A DNA stretch of 64,000 bases from Clostridia bacterium (GTDB lineage: Bacteria; Bacillota; Clostridia; Oscillospirales; Acutalibacteraceae): the NCBI GenBank assembly GCA_024404095.1, contig JAKSQO010000008.1, positions 1 through 64,000 of the forward strand, given 5' to 3'. The position numbers and the translations under genes are program-made. Positions 42,373 to 52,087 of the stretch are shown one piece after another. The notes beneath the pieces were generated by a model. It saw only the letters and a list, made by a program, of their open reading frames with translations. It had not been told where the DNA came from and did no database searches. How positions within the stretch are numbered: the first letter of the stretch is position 1; the number at the start of each line of letters is the position of its first letter.

Positions 42373-43593
42373 TTACTTTGTATGAGCCTTACACTTAAGA
42401 GCTTCTTTGGAGGTTGTGTACCAGAAACTGTTTGCCTTGATTTCGATTGTATATTCCATATCGGGCTCAAGGTTATCAACAACAGTTTTCATTGTTTCGG
42501 GCATATTATAAAAATAATACTCTGACCAGATGCTGAAACGTCTTACAACAAAGTCGTCTGAGTTCTTAACGGTGATGTTGTAGCTGTTTACATAGGGGTC
42601 ATCATCCGACTTCGCCTGAGGGAACTCTATTTCAATCTCGTTCTCAGCTTCGGCGAGAACTTTTATTTCTGCATTTTTGTCAAAATAGGGGAATGATGCC
42701 TTGTTATATCTTTCCTGAGTGTATTTAAATGAATCGGGATCTGACGGTGTGTCAATTTCCCACGTGTAGGGGAAGAAGTTTTCTGTCAGAACATCATAAG
42801 GATAAACACGAACACGGTTGTTTTCGTCAGCCTCAACTATTAACATCTGAGCTGCCTGTTCTTTTTTCGGCGGAATTGTGCCGTACTTCTTGTCAAACTC
42901 ATCAAGCTCAAAGTAGCTGAGCGTACCTGTTCCGAGAGAGGTGAAATGATTCTGATGAATTGAACGCGGGTCGTTTATCGGAGCGTGTGAGTGACCTGAA
43001 AAATGGACAATCTGCGGATAGTCCATATAAATTGAAATCAGATCGTCCTCACCCCAAAGAACACTTCCGTAAACTGTGCCCGTGTTATGCGGATGCTGAA
43101 AAACGAAAATCGGCTTGTCTCTGCCGTCCTTTGCGGCGCATTTGAGGTTGTCGGACATCCACTTTTTCTTCTCGTCATTGTAATTACAGCCGTGTGACGG
43201 AGATTCTGAAATGAAGTGGAAGCCGTTGATAACAACGTGATTATCGGGTTCACAGCCGAAAACCTGTTTCAGCCTTGCTGTTGCAACCTCAGGACCGCCC
43301 TCGGTATGGTATTCGTGGCTTGCGATTGAAGCGATTACCTGTGTGCCGTCCTTGACGTTTTCATCTATAATCTTTTTAGCGGCTTCCATCTGAATGAGCG
43401 AGCCGTTGTTGGCAAAGTCACCGACAATAACAAGCGCGTCAAGATTTTTATATGTGTCGGAGCTTTCTGCAATTTTGTATGCACAGTTTATAGCCTTGGC
43501 GAATCTGTCCCTTTCAACGGACGGCTCGTCCTTGATGTGAATGTCGCTGACTGCCATAAATCTGATTTTCGGAATGAATTTTTTTGTTTCCAT
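42373..43593 (-). CDS. Calcineurin-like metallophosphoesterase with C-terminal beta domain
   Basis: 406-residue enzyme without signal peptide. Metal motifs in order: MAVSDIHI near 13-20 (Asp, His), VIVGDFANNG near 56-65, IASHEYHTEG near 89-98 (in place of GNHE), FQHPHNTG near 154-161 and HFSGHSHAP near 187-195. Residues 310-406 are a fibronectin III-like beta domain (NSYNITVKNSDDF, DNLEPDMEYTIEI). Precedes the PfoR-like gene in the same direction. Together with the proteins at 7974 and 44451, one of three such enzymes in the window; substrate unknown. Confidence 0.82.
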   Translation of the reverse strand: METKKFIPKIRFMAVSDIHIKDEPSVERDRFAKAINCAYKIAESSDTYKNLDALVIVGDFANNGSLIQMEAAKKIIDENVKDGTQVIASIASHEYHTEGGPEVATARLKQVFGCEPDNHVVINGFHFISESPSHGCNYNDEKKKWMSDNLKCAAKDGRDKPIFVFQHPHNTGTVYGSVLWGEDDLISIYMDYPQIVHFSGHSHAPINDPRSIHQNHFTSLGTGTLSYFELDEFDKKYGTIPPKKEQAAQMLIVEADENNRVRVYPYDVLTENFFPYTWEIDTPSDPDSFKYTQERYNKASFPYFDKNAEIKVLAEAENEIEIEFPQAKSDDDPYVNSYNITVKNSDDFVVRRFSIWSEYYFYNMPETMKTVVDNLEPDMEYTIEIKANSFWYTTSKEALKCKAHTK

Positions 43594-43675
43594 AGTTATT
43601 CTCCTCAGGAAATTTTAGTTATTTTATCGCTTTATGGTGATAAAGTCAAGAGTATTTGCGTAATAAATAATAATA

Positions 43676-43684
43676 TGGTATAAT
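43676..43684 (+). promoter_or_regulatory. Extended -10 promoter of amidase gene
   Basis: TGGTATAAT, an extended -10 with TATAAT at 43679-43684, 35 bases before the amidase ATG; the -35 is weak. Confidence 0.6.
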
Positions 43685-43718
43685 TAAAACATAAAAGCAA
43701 AAGGAAAGTGAACATAAA

Positions 43719-44408
43719 ATGAAATCTATCAGCAAAAGCAGAGGCTCGGACAAGGGAAAAAGTGCTGTACTCATTGTCGCCTCGGTTATTGTCATTATCA
43801 GTTTTCTTGCCGCCGTCAGATTTTTGTCTCAGATTGTTTATGAGCATTATGACGATGAGCTGATAGTCTGCCTTGATGCGGGACACGGCGGAAGCGATGC
43901 GGGTGCGGCGTCGACAGACGGAAAAAGGCTCGAAAAGGATGATAACCTTGCCCTTACGCTTAAGGTCAAAGACGAGCTTGAAAAAATGAATGTGAAGGTT
44001 GTTCTGACACGTGAGGATGACACTTATATTTCACTCAAGGACAGATGTAAAAGGGCTAATAAAGCCCATTGCGACCTCTTTGTGGCAATTCACCGCAACA
44101 GCTCGGCAAAAGGTACGGGACTTGAGGCGTGGATATCCAAAATTGAGAAAAACGGTGAACGCTCCGCCGCTAAAAGGATGCTCTCCTCGTTAAGTGATAT
44201 CACAGGACTTGAGAACAGGGGAGTCAAGAGAGGCTACCGTGATATGAGTGCCAACAACTACTATGTGAATGCCAACACAAATATGCCGTCAATTCTTCTT
44301 GAGGTCGGATTCATAACGAGTGAAAACGACAACAGGGTGTTTGATGAAAAAACTGACGAGATGGCAGCTTCAATCGCCAAAACAATATATGATGCAATTT
44401 CAGAATGA
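43719..44408 (+). CDS. N-acetylmuramoyl-L-alanine amidase (Amidase_3)
   Basis: Cleaves the bond between MurNAc and the stem peptide. An N-terminal membrane helix near 14-36 anchors or exports it. The zinc amidase fold has VCLDAGHGGSDAG near 50-62 (first His), the LEKDDNLALTL Glu near 70-80, FVAIHRNSSAKG near 124-135 (second His) and SILLEVGFIT near 191-200 (catalytic Glu). At 229 residues, with no binding repeats, it resembles CwlD or small LytC catalytic units. It is monocistronic; a perfect hairpin follows the stop. Role in spore cortex or in cell separation cannot be decided. Confidence 0.9.
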   Translation: MKSISKSRGSDKGKSAVLIVASVIVIISFLAAVRFLSQIVYEHYDDELIVCLDAGHGGSDAGAASTDGKRLEKDDNLALTLKVKDELEKMNVKVVLTREDDTYISLKDRCKRANKAHCDLFVAIHRNSSAKGTGLEAWISKIEKNGERSAAKRMLSSLSDITGLENRGVKRGYRDMSANNYYVNANTNMPSILLEVGFITSENDNRVFDEKTDEMAASIAKTIYDAISE

Positions 44409-44410
44409 AC

Positions 44411-44442
44411 TTAACCCGTGGATTATACAGTCCACGGGTTAA
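44411..44442. terminator. Hairpin between convergent genes
   Basis: TTAACCCGTGGA and TCCACGGGTTAA form a perfect 12-bp stem between the amidase gene and the leftward phosphoesterase. Confidence 0.75.
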
Positions 44443-44450
44443 CTGTTATA

Positions 44451-45587
44451 TTAGTAATGAGCCTTACCGCAGGCGCAGTAGGGATTAGCCTTGAAGAGCT
44501 TGCAGAGGAAAATCCACACGTTCCACATTACCTTAGCGACGGGTTCGTCCGAATGGCAGAGGCAGTTGTCGTCAAGAGAGGGATACTCGGGAGAATTTAC
44601 AGCACAACCCTTGTTGAGCTTTGCAACCTCATTTACTGAGTAAACGCCGTTTTCATCATATTTTATAAAGCGCATTTTGTCATATGTAAACTGGATTATT
44701 CCCATTGTAAGCTTGTCGGTTGAGGTATCGGAAACTGTGTTGTGTGAATAGCCGATATAGCCGCAGTTGGTGTATGTGAAGTTAAGTGTTTCTTCTGTGT
44801 AACGGTCATCACCGCGCTTGTCGGGCTGAGGAATACGGATTGTATCGCCGGGCTTCATAAAGTTTACCGAACCTCCGATATAATCGTCATAAACGCCTGA
44901 ATGGTTGTGACCGTAGATGAATATGATATCAAGTGTCTTTGCTTTTTCGTTGAGAACATTGAAAAGGTACGATGAGTACATATTGTCGCCGCCGCCTGTT
45001 CGTGTGGAGTGGTGGAGGGGAACATGAGTCATAACGATAACGGGTCTTCTGTCACCGTCAGCAATCATAGCGTCAAGAGAGCTGTTGATATTATCGGCAA
45101 GAGCCTTAACCTTTTTGTCAAATCTGAGATACTGATTCCACGGGAAATCGTTCTCGTTTATAACGTAAAGGCAGTATGAACCCATATCATAGAAGCCTGT
45201 GTCAGCAAACTGCTTTTTGGGATTGTCATGGTTACCCTGAATGCATACAGCGGAAGCGGGATCCATTTCAGGATAAACGCTCAGAAGAGTGTTTCTGATT
45301 CTTGAAATGCCGGGAACTGCGTTATCGAAAAGAATCATTGTGTAGTCACCGCCGACAAGAAGTGAGTCGGGCGCGGGCATACCGTCATTTTTGGCGATGT
45401 TGAGAATCTTGCCGAAACGGTCATACGCTTCTGTGCCGGAATGCTGAAAGTCAGAAGCGGAAATAATTGTTGAATATGCGTTGGGGTCATAGGTGCTTTT
45501 GACCTCTGATGTACCCATTATTACAAGGCTGAATGTAACAATCAGCGCAAGAAGAACGGACAGAGATTTTTTGAAAAATTTTTTCAT
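44451..45587 (-). CDS. Secreted calcineurin-like metallophosphoesterase
   Basis: 378-residue exported enzyme. A signal peptide (1-28: basic KKFFKKS, hydrophobic core to MGTSEV) directs it outside. Motifs: SASDFQHSG near 44-52, VGGDYT near 78-83, IQGNHDNPKKQ near 115-125 (the canonical GNHD), MTHVPLHH near 191-198 and YGHNHSGVY near 233-241. C-terminal Cys/His-containing end (CACGKAHY) is unusual. It may hydrolyse extracellular nucleotides or phosphate esters. Two further members of this superfamily are encoded at 7974 and 42373. Confidence 0.85.
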   Translation of the reverse strand: MKKFFKKSLSVLLALIVTFSLVIMGTSEVKSTYDPNAYSTIISASDFQHSGTEAYDRFGKILNIAKNDGMPAPDSLLVGGDYTMILFDNAVPGISRIRNTLLSVYPEMDPASAVCIQGNHDNPKKQFADTGFYDMGSYCLYVINENDFPWNQYLRFDKKVKALADNINSSLDAMIADGDRRPVIVMTHVPLHHSTRTGGGDNMYSSYLFNVLNEKAKTLDIIFIYGHNHSGVYDDYIGGSVNFMKPGDTIRIPQPDKRGDDRYTEETLNFTYTNCGYIGYSHNTVSDTSTDKLTMGIIQFTYDKMRFIKYDENGVYSVNEVAKLNKGCAVNSPEYPSLDDNCLCHSDEPVAKVMWNVWIFLCKLFKANPYCACGKAHY

Positions 45588-45657
45588 AGCTGTTCCTCCA
45601 AATGTTTTTGTAAATTATAGCATAATTTTTTTTATAATTCAATCATTTTGTAAAAAC

Positions 45658-45684
45658 AAACAGCCCTCACCGGGAGAGCTGTTT
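45658..45684 (-). terminator. Terminator of subtilisin gene
   Basis: AAACAGC and GCTGTTT with an inner CTCACCGGGAG fold lie just after the leftward stop; TTGTTTTTAC follows on the minus strand. Confidence 0.7.
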
Positions 45685-45697
45685 ATATAAAAGGTAC

Positions 45698-47974
45698 TTA
45701 TCTGATAAACAGTATTGCTGACCTGATAATTGCCACTATATCTTTTATAAAGCTCACTATCAGCTCAAAATAATTTACAGCAGAATCTTCAGTGGAAGTA
45801 ACTGTTTCTGCTTCAACGGTCTGTGAAATAAGATTCAGATATTCGCTGTACGCTGAAGAGGCTTCAAGTGTATCGCTGCTCTGATTAACCTGTGCAAGCA
45901 GAAGACCTGCATCCTCAAGTATCTGAACATCAAGACTGTCAATCACGCCGTCATGGTTGCAGTCACCTGCGGTGTAAGCCGCTGTGCCGAGGCTTTCCTC
46001 GTTAAGCATTCCGCTGACAACACAGCTGTCAAGCATTGAGTCGATTCCGTCATACAAGCCGTCACCGTTAATATCACCGTAAATAACAACATAATAGCTG
46101 ACAGCATCGCCTGATAAATAAGTTACCGTTACCTGTGAGCCTGTTCCGAGAGTGGTTCCGGCCGATGGTGTAACAGTAACCTCGACATCTGTTTCAAGCA
46201 CATTATCGGAGATAAAATCCTCGTCTGTTGTGCCGAGAGAAAAACCTGAAATAATATTACCGTTAAAATCACAGTTTGTCAGTACATTCGGAATAGCTCT
46301 GCTCTGAATATCATGACAGCTTTCGCACTCTCTCTGAATAAGTCCGTCAGAATCGGATGATGGGTAAGTGATTACCGTCCAATCGGAGTAGCTGTGACCT
46401 AAGGCGGAAGTTGCGGTATCGGTGTAGGTATCGCCGCATCTTGAACAGGTGTGAGAGGTATATCCCTGCGTGTCGCAGGTCGGCGAAATTACTTCGTCAA
46501 TATAGCTGTGACCGAGCTTGGGCAATGTGTTCGTCTCATATTCGTCACACTCTGAACAGGTTCGTTTTTCAAGACCTGCAAGTATACAGGTTGGCTGCTG
46601 AACGGTAATCCACGCAGACCAGCTGTGCTTATGCTTAGCAGAGTCAAGGAGGGTAAGGACATTAAGCGATTTATATGTATAGCTTGTGCTTGAGTAAGCT
46701 GTAACGGTTTCCGTTGCCGAGTCGAGCATATCGGCTTTCAGCTGTTCTGCTGTGCGGTCGGGATATTTTTCCATATACAGCGCTGCCGCCGCCGCAACAA
46801 GCGGAGCTGCCTGCGATGTACCGTTATTCAGCGTGTATTTTCCCGTAGATACGCCGCAGCCGAGAATTCCTACACCCGGAGCGGCAATATTGTAAAACTG
46901 TCCGCCGTTTGTATCATAGTTTGAAAATGCTGCAAGCTGTGTCGGGTTATCTTTATCTATTGCCATAACACCGAGAACATTGCTGAGTGAAGCAGGATAG
47001 AATTTTTGGGAAGATGTGGACGTGCCGTTATTTCCTGCGGAGGCGATTACAAGTACGCCTGCGTTAACAGCTCTTGTTATTGCGGATGAAATTGCGGATG
47101 AATTAGAAGTGCTTCCGAGTGACAGGTTTATAATATCGGCACCGTTCTGACGTGCGTAATCAATTGCGTTGGCAACTGAAGCGGATGTGAAAGACGGATT
47201 CTGAGTGTCGCTCAAGTAACATGCCGCCTGAATAAGCATCAGCTCGGCACCGTATGCCGCACCGATACCGCCTGAGCCGTTCGGCGCCATACCGATTACA
47301 CCTGCAACATTTGAGCCGTGAGCTGTGTTATCAAAAGCCGTGCCGTCGCTTTTGTAAATCGGAGCGATGTTATCATTGTTGTTGTGTGCGTTCCAACCGA
47401 TTGTACCCTGACTGTTTCTCCAAAGATTAACAGGGAAATCGGATGCATTGACATAAAATCCGTCATCAATAATCGCAACGGTAACACCCGCACCTGTAAC
47501 CTCATATTCCTGCCATGCTTCGGGAAAATGCATTTTATCGTTGAGATACCATTTCTGATAGTTTTTATAGAAATTGACGTTATTCGTAACCTCGCTCGGC
47601 ATAACGAAATCAGTAGTGTGAAGTATGTAGTTCGGCTCGGCGGTGATGTTTCCGATTTTATTAAGCTCATTGCAGACTTCAGAAATATTGCCGTCAACCT
47701 CCGCAAGATATCTGTTTTCTCCTGCTGAGTATGTTTCAGACTCTGTCAGTTCCTCAATACCGGTTTCATCAAAATCAAGATATACGGTTTTATCGTCAGA
47801 GGATGTAAAGAGGTTTCCTTCGCTGTCGACTATTTCCGCTGAGCTGGTAATGACAATTTCTCCTTCAACATATTCGGCTGATTCTGTTTCGGTTTTTGCC
47901 GAAGCGCAGAAGGGCAGGGCTGAAAGCATAAAAATTATGCTTAAGAGTATAGATATAAATTTTTTTATGTTCAT
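45698..47974 (-). CDS. Secreted subtilisin-like serine protease (S8) with dockerin-type repeat
   Basis: 758-residue exported protease. Signal peptide 1-26 (ends CASA), propeptide to about 130, then the S8 catalytic domain: Asp in AIIDDGF near 170, His in AHGSNVAGV near 218, Ser in NGTSQAAPL near 386. After residue 450 come three Cys-pair modules (CSECDEYE, CSRCGDTY, CESCHDIQ with GHSY links), a Ca-binding dockerin-like pair (GDINGDGLYDGIDSM near 640-654, GDCNHDGVIDSLDV near 675-688), and a C-terminal hydrophobic segment. Likely surface-held proteolysis of host or dietary protein. A consensus-like promoter precedes it. Confidence 0.88.
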   Translation of the reverse strand: MNIKKFISILLSIIFMLSALPFCASAKTETESAEYVEGEIVITSSAEIVDSEGNLFTSSDDKTVYLDFDETGIEELTESETYSAGENRYLAEVDGNISEVCNELNKIGNITAEPNYILHTTDFVMPSEVTNNVNFYKNYQKWYLNDKMHFPEAWQEYEVTGAGVTVAIIDDGFYVNASDFPVNLWRNSQGTIGWNAHNNNDNIAPIYKSDGTAFDNTAHGSNVAGVIGMAPNGSGGIGAAYGAELMLIQAACYLSDTQNPSFTSASVANAIDYARQNGADIINLSLGSTSNSSAISSAITRAVNAGVLVIASAGNNGTSTSSQKFYPASLSNVLGVMAIDKDNPTQLAAFSNYDTNGGQFYNIAAPGVGILGCGVSTGKYTLNNGTSQAAPLVAAAAALYMEKYPDRTAEQLKADMLDSATETVTAYSSTSYTYKSLNVLTLLDSAKHKHSWSAWITVQQPTCILAGLEKRTCSECDEYETNTLPKLGHSYIDEVISPTCDTQGYTSHTCSRCGDTYTDTATSALGHSYSDWTVITYPSSDSDGLIQRECESCHDIQSRAIPNVLTNCDFNGNIISGFSLGTTDEDFISDNVLETDVEVTVTPSAGTTLGTGSQVTVTYLSGDAVSYYVVIYGDINGDGLYDGIDSMLDSCVVSGMLNEESLGTAAYTAGDCNHDGVIDSLDVQILEDAGLLLAQVNQSSDTLEASSAYSEYLNLISQTVEAETVTSTEDSAVNYFELIVSFIKDIVAIIRSAILFIR

Positions 47975-48010
47975 ACAATCAGCTCCGATCGAAAAGTGTT
48001 CTTTTATTGC

Positions 48011-48039
48011 ATTATATAATAAAAAGAAAAAATATTCAA
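48011..48039 (-). promoter_or_regulatory. Promoter of the subtilisin gene
   Basis: On the minus strand TTGAAT (48034-48039), 17-nt spacer, TATAAT (48011-48016). Confidence 0.75.
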
Positions 48040-48054
48040 ATGTTTTTTATAAAA

Positions 48055-48090
48055 ATGCCCCCTTACGGTGCTGATTCCGTAAGAGGGCAT
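48055..48090 (-). terminator. Terminator of the giant VWA gene
   Basis: ATGCCC-CCTTACGG and CCGTAAG-AGGGCAT form a 14-bp stem with one mismatch, followed by TTTTTAT on the minus strand. A second perfect 9-bp palindrome (GAATTTACC/GGTAAATTC, 48094-48116) lies between it and the stop. Confidence 0.75.
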
Positions 48091-48133
48091 ATTGAATTTA
48101 CCGGGGAGGTAAATTCTCAGGGGGCTGAATTGA

Positions 48134-51100
48134 TTAGTGCTTTAACCAGCTGAAAGAGAATATCTTTGTGATAAAGCTCTTGATTACAAGGCTGAGGCTG
48201 TAATTTACTTCAATTGTAAATGTTGCTGTTGCGCCCTTGTAGTTAACTGTAATCTTTTCTGAGCCGTTTCCTTTGGCTGTTGTTTTATTGAGTGTGTATC
48301 CTGATGCAACACGCTCAACTGTACCGTCTGTGTATGTAACCTCAAGTGTGAGACCGCTTGCGTCAATTGCTTCGCCGTAGTTGTATTCAGTCTTGACGGG
48401 CTTCTTAACAACCTTGATTGAAGCTACCTGAGCGGGAGTAACTGTAAGCTGAGCCTCTGCCGCTGTACCTGTACCGTTTGAGGCGGATACGGTGTAAGTG
48501 TGTTCACCTGTTGCGTCTGCTGTAACTGTGACAGTCCATGCTTTTGCGTTTGCGGATTCGCTTGTATAGAGCTTACTGTTATCAATTGTTGATTTGAACT
48601 CAGCGTTTACTGTGTTGCCGTTTTCATCTGTAACAACAAGGCTGTCAACAAACTGTGATGTAGTGAATTCTGCTGTTGCCTTAAGACCCTTTGCTGTCTG
48701 TGCAAAATTCTTCTTAAGAGTAACGTCATAGTTGGGGACAGATGCCTTATACTGAGTGTCGATAACACCGAATGTATCACAGTAGATACCCCAGCTTGCC
48801 ATAAGACCTGCAACTGCTGACTCTTCGCCGTCCTCGCTGAGTACGATTGATTCGGCTGATGCAGTCTGAAGCTCATCTTCTGTCTTGGCTTCAACAATAT
48901 TTGTTACTGCCTGGTTATATGTCATCTTAACATTTGTGATAGAGATGATATCGTTTGAATCACTTGTAAGTGCATTTGTGAGAACAACAACCGCTCTGTA
49001 ATAATCCACACCGTCAATTCTTGTCTGTGTAAAGCTTACTGCGTCTGTGATGTCGTAGAACATTTCGGTTGCGGAGGTAACTGTCTTTTCAACAGATTTG
49101 CCTACCGTAGCACCGTTTTCGTCTATTGTCTGAACAAGGAATTTTGCGTTGTTGAGGGGAGTGGGAAGCTTAACCTCGAGCTGTACGCTTTCGGGAAGCT
49201 TGGAGCATACAAGTGCAAATCCGACACCCTTACCGGGAGTGATGTAAACCTCTTCGTTAGGACCTGTAAGTTCAAAGTCCTTAATTGAGTTCTGGTCAAG
49301 CATACCGCCGCCTGTGTAGTCGTTGTCGATTGTATCAACATAAACCGCACCTGCTGTTTCACTTGTACGAAGATCACCGATTGCAAGAATATAGTCACGG
49401 ATAGATGCTTCGTACTCGTTAGCCTGTTTGTCAGCGAGGTAAGCGTCATTAGCTTCGCCGTACTGGCTGTTGCCTTCGCCAAGACCCATGGGGTTGTAAA
49501 TTCTTACAGCATCAAGATAGAATGTACTGCCTGTAATGCCGAGGAATTTCTGCGGAGCGTTTACGTTAATCTTTACATTGTATGTGCCGTAAGGCATTCC
49601 TGTGTAAGAGATAACGGGAATCTGATAGAGATTCTGAACACCCTTATTGATAACGGGAACGTTTGCGATAAGCTGATTTGAAGTGTTGTAAACAGCTACT
49701 GTAATCTGACCGCAGTTCATATCTGTACGGCTGATGATATCAAAACCTGTACCTGTGAATGTGAACTCTGCGTAAGCGTCAAACTGATTCTTGCCGTTTG
49801 CATCTTTGGAAACCGTACCCTGAACAGTCATAGCTGAACCGTTGCTGAACTTGTTGCAGCCTTCGTATGAGCTGTCATAGCCGTAAGGCACATTGCCCTG
49901 ACCGATTTCACCGTTGTCCTGTCTGTCATTGATATCGGTGTTTGCTGTGAGATTTGATGATGTTGAGTTATCGTCGCTTACCTGATACCAGTTGCCTGTG
50001 TACTTGATGTAAAGTCCGCCGTTTTCTGCGCTGCCACCAAAGTCGTCTTCATAGTAAACGGATGTTGCGGGGATAACCTTGACAGTAGAGTAGAGGAGGT
50101 CTGCAGAAGCTGTGTTCTTTGCAGGAGCAGCCTCGGGGCTTACATAGTAGTAGAAGGTTTCAATGCTGCTGAGGTAATTGAACAATGAGAACGAAACCTT
50201 TTCAACACCTGTCTTGTAAGCGGTCTTAAGAACGCTTACTTCATCGTAGATTGTTTCAGTTGTTTTCTTTTCGGTTAAGGTCGGATAACTGACAGTAATT
50301 CTTCTTCCGTATGTTGAGCTTGTCGCAGATGAACGCGAAAGTGAAACTGTGATAGTAATATCAGTTCCGTTTATGTCTTTCATATTATTAAGAGTATGGG
50401 TGAAAGAACCGCTGTTGCTGTTTGTGAGGGAAGCAACCTGATTATTTCCAACATAAATATATACGTAATAATATGTTGTCCAACCGCTTCTCTGAGTTGC
50501 ATAGTATGCAGAAACAATTGAGCCGTCAGGTAATGTTGCAAGGGTTGTTCTTGAGTTTGAATTTGTTGAGCTGACTGAAACAGTTGCAGAGGTGTTGTTT
50601 CCAGTCTGATAGTATGTTCTTTCAACTTCTTTTTCGCCGATTGTTGTCTCAAGCTCATAATTCTTAACGATATACATTGTGCCGTCAAGATTTGTGAAAG
50701 CGTAATCTCCGTCGATTACATATTTACCGTCTGCAAGAGAAGCACATATCTGAGTACCGTTTGTGCTGTTTGCGGCATACTTTATAACCTTGCCGTTTGC
50801 GTCAACTGCATATCTGAGCTGTGTTGTGTCATTAGTTGTGCCGACCTTGTAGGTTACGGGATAAACATAGCTTGTACCTTTAAGCTCAAAAGGCTTAACA
50901 ACATTGTTGCCGACAGGAACAGTAACACTTTCGTCAACAGCACCGGGCTGAACTGTCGCAACACCGTTGGCGGTTTTGATTGTCTGTGCTGTGTTCATGC
51001 CTGATGTCGGCTCGCTTACCGTAAGACCGTTGATAACAAAGTTGCCTACATCGTTTGCAAGGGGATCAATGAATATCGGCTTGCCGTAGTCAACAACAAC

Positions 51101-52060
51101 TGCGTCGGGATTTATGCCCATTTTAACAATAGCAAATGCAACCTTGACAGATGTGTAATCGCTGATACCGTTTACAGTTCCGTCAGATGCGATTGTTGTA
51201 CCTGTCGGGTCAAATACAAATGTTGTGTTTGTATCGTCGCTGATAGTTGACTTGTTATATCTGTCGTTACTGCTGATTATTCCTGTGTAGGATGCGTTCT
51301 CGTTATAGAACATATATCCGTCGGGGAGGAGGCTGACAAGAACATTATAGTCAATTGTTGTTGCTGTGTTGAGATACTTTTCAACCTCAACAAGCTCACT
51401 CATAACTGTTCTGTTCTCAAGACTTACTCTTGTACCGTTCTCGTTGATGGGCTTTCCGTTTATGTCAACGAGATAAAGCTCATACGCAAGTGATGCGTCT
51501 TCCCATGAAAGGTTGGGAACAGGGTATTCGAGCTGACAGTCGTTGCCGAGATAGTTTTTGTAATACATTTTAGCTTCTTCATTTGTGTCATATGTACCTG
51601 CGGGACACTCTCCCTGCATTGAACCGTCGAGATAAACATTATATGTGATTATCAGTTCATCTTCGGTACAAGCACCGAGAACCCAGTAGAAGGATTCAGC
51701 GGGAACAGATACATCTCCGACAGTAATTGCTGAAGCTGTTGTATTGTATATAACATTTGTGCCGTTAATAACACCATTTGAAAGGATGTTGCCCGACTTA
51801 AGTGATGAGTATGCCTGAGTACCGTCAGCGTTGAATGTGATTGTTTCGATAACTTCGGGAGTATTGTTTCTATGCATACCGATCATTGATTCGGTAACAG
51901 TTATGCCATTTACAACCTTGCCGACATCACCAAGATGATAGGTGCTGTATTTGCTGATTGTGATTTTAGGAGTTATATTGTAATCAGCGAGAGCGATTGT
52001 TGAACCTGACGCTGTATGTGAAACTGTGTTTGACATAAGCAGGTTGAAGTTTGCTCCCAT
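48134..52060 (-). CDS. Giant VWA surface protein, distal part after in-frame amber codon
   Basis: 1308 codons in the same frame as the upstream gene at 52088-54862, separated from it only by TAG at 52088-52090 and nine sense codons. No ribosome site precedes the ATG at 52060, so this is not an independent gene but the second part of a protein of about 2,240 residues. The paralogue at 55.5-58.4 kb is continuous across this point (MGTNFDLQ for MGANFNLL here). Contents: repeated beta-rich stalk modules, a carbohydrate-binding-like domain near 700-850, and a C-terminal Big_3-type Ig domain (YNYGEAIDASGLTLEVTYTDG), ending in a short hydrophobic segment without LPXTG. Likely part of a long extracellular adhesin. 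Confidence 0.75.
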   Translation of the reverse strand: MGANFNLLMSNTVSHTASGSTIALADYNITPKITISKYSTYHLGDVGKVVNGITVTESMIGMHRNNTPEVIETITFNADGTQAYSSLKSGNILSNGVINGTNVIYNTTASAITVGDVSVPAESFYWVLGACTEDELIITYNVYLDGSMQGECPAGTYDTNEEAKMYYKNYLGNDCQLEYPVPNLSWEDASLAYELYLVDINGKPINENGTRVSLENRTVMSELVEVEKYLNTATTIDYNVLVSLLPDGYMFYNENASYTGIISSNDRYNKSTISDDTNTTFVFDPTGTTIASDGTVNGISDYTSVKVAFAIVKMGINPDAVVVDYGKPIFIDPLANDVGNFVINGLTVSEPTSGMNTAQTIKTANGVATVQPGAVDESVTVPVGNNVVKPFELKGTSYVYPVTYKVGTTNDTTQLRYAVDANGKVIKYAANSTNGTQICASLADGKYVIDGDYAFTNLDGTMYIVKNYELETTIGEKEVERTYYQTGNNTSATVSVSSTNSNSRTTLATLPDGSIVSAYYATQRSGWTTYYYVYIYVGNNQVASLTNSNSGSFTHTLNNMKDINGTDITITVSLSRSSATSSTYGRRITVSYPTLTEKKTTETIYDEVSVLKTAYKTGVEKVSFSLFNYLSSIETFYYYVSPEAAPAKNTASADLLYSTVKVIPATSVYYEDDFGGSAENGGLYIKYTGNWYQVSDDNSTSSNLTANTDINDRQDNGEIGQGNVPYGYDSSYEGCNKFSNGSAMTVQGTVSKDANGKNQFDAYAEFTFTGTGFDIISRTDMNCGQITVAVYNTSNQLIANVPVINKGVQNLYQIPVISYTGMPYGTYNVKINVNAPQKFLGITGSTFYLDAVRIYNPMGLGEGNSQYGEANDAYLADKQANEYEASIRDYILAIGDLRTSETAGAVYVDTIDNDYTGGGMLDQNSIKDFELTGPNEEVYITPGKGVGFALVCSKLPESVQLEVKLPTPLNNAKFLVQTIDENGATVGKSVEKTVTSATEMFYDITDAVSFTQTRIDGVDYYRAVVVLTNALTSDSNDIISITNVKMTYNQAVTNIVEAKTEDELQTASAESIVLSEDGEESAVAGLMASWGIYCDTFGVIDTQYKASVPNYDVTLKKNFAQTAKGLKATAEFTTSQFVDSLVVTDENGNTVNAEFKSTIDNSKLYTSESANAKAWTVTVTADATGEHTYTVSASNGTGTAAEAQLTVTPAQVASIKVVKKPVKTEYNYGEAIDASGLTLEVTYTDGTVERVASGYTLNKTTAKGNGSEKITVNYKGATATFTIEVNYSLSLVIKSFITKIFSFSWLKH

Positions 52061-52087
52061 TGTGTCAATTACATGTGCGGATGAAGT

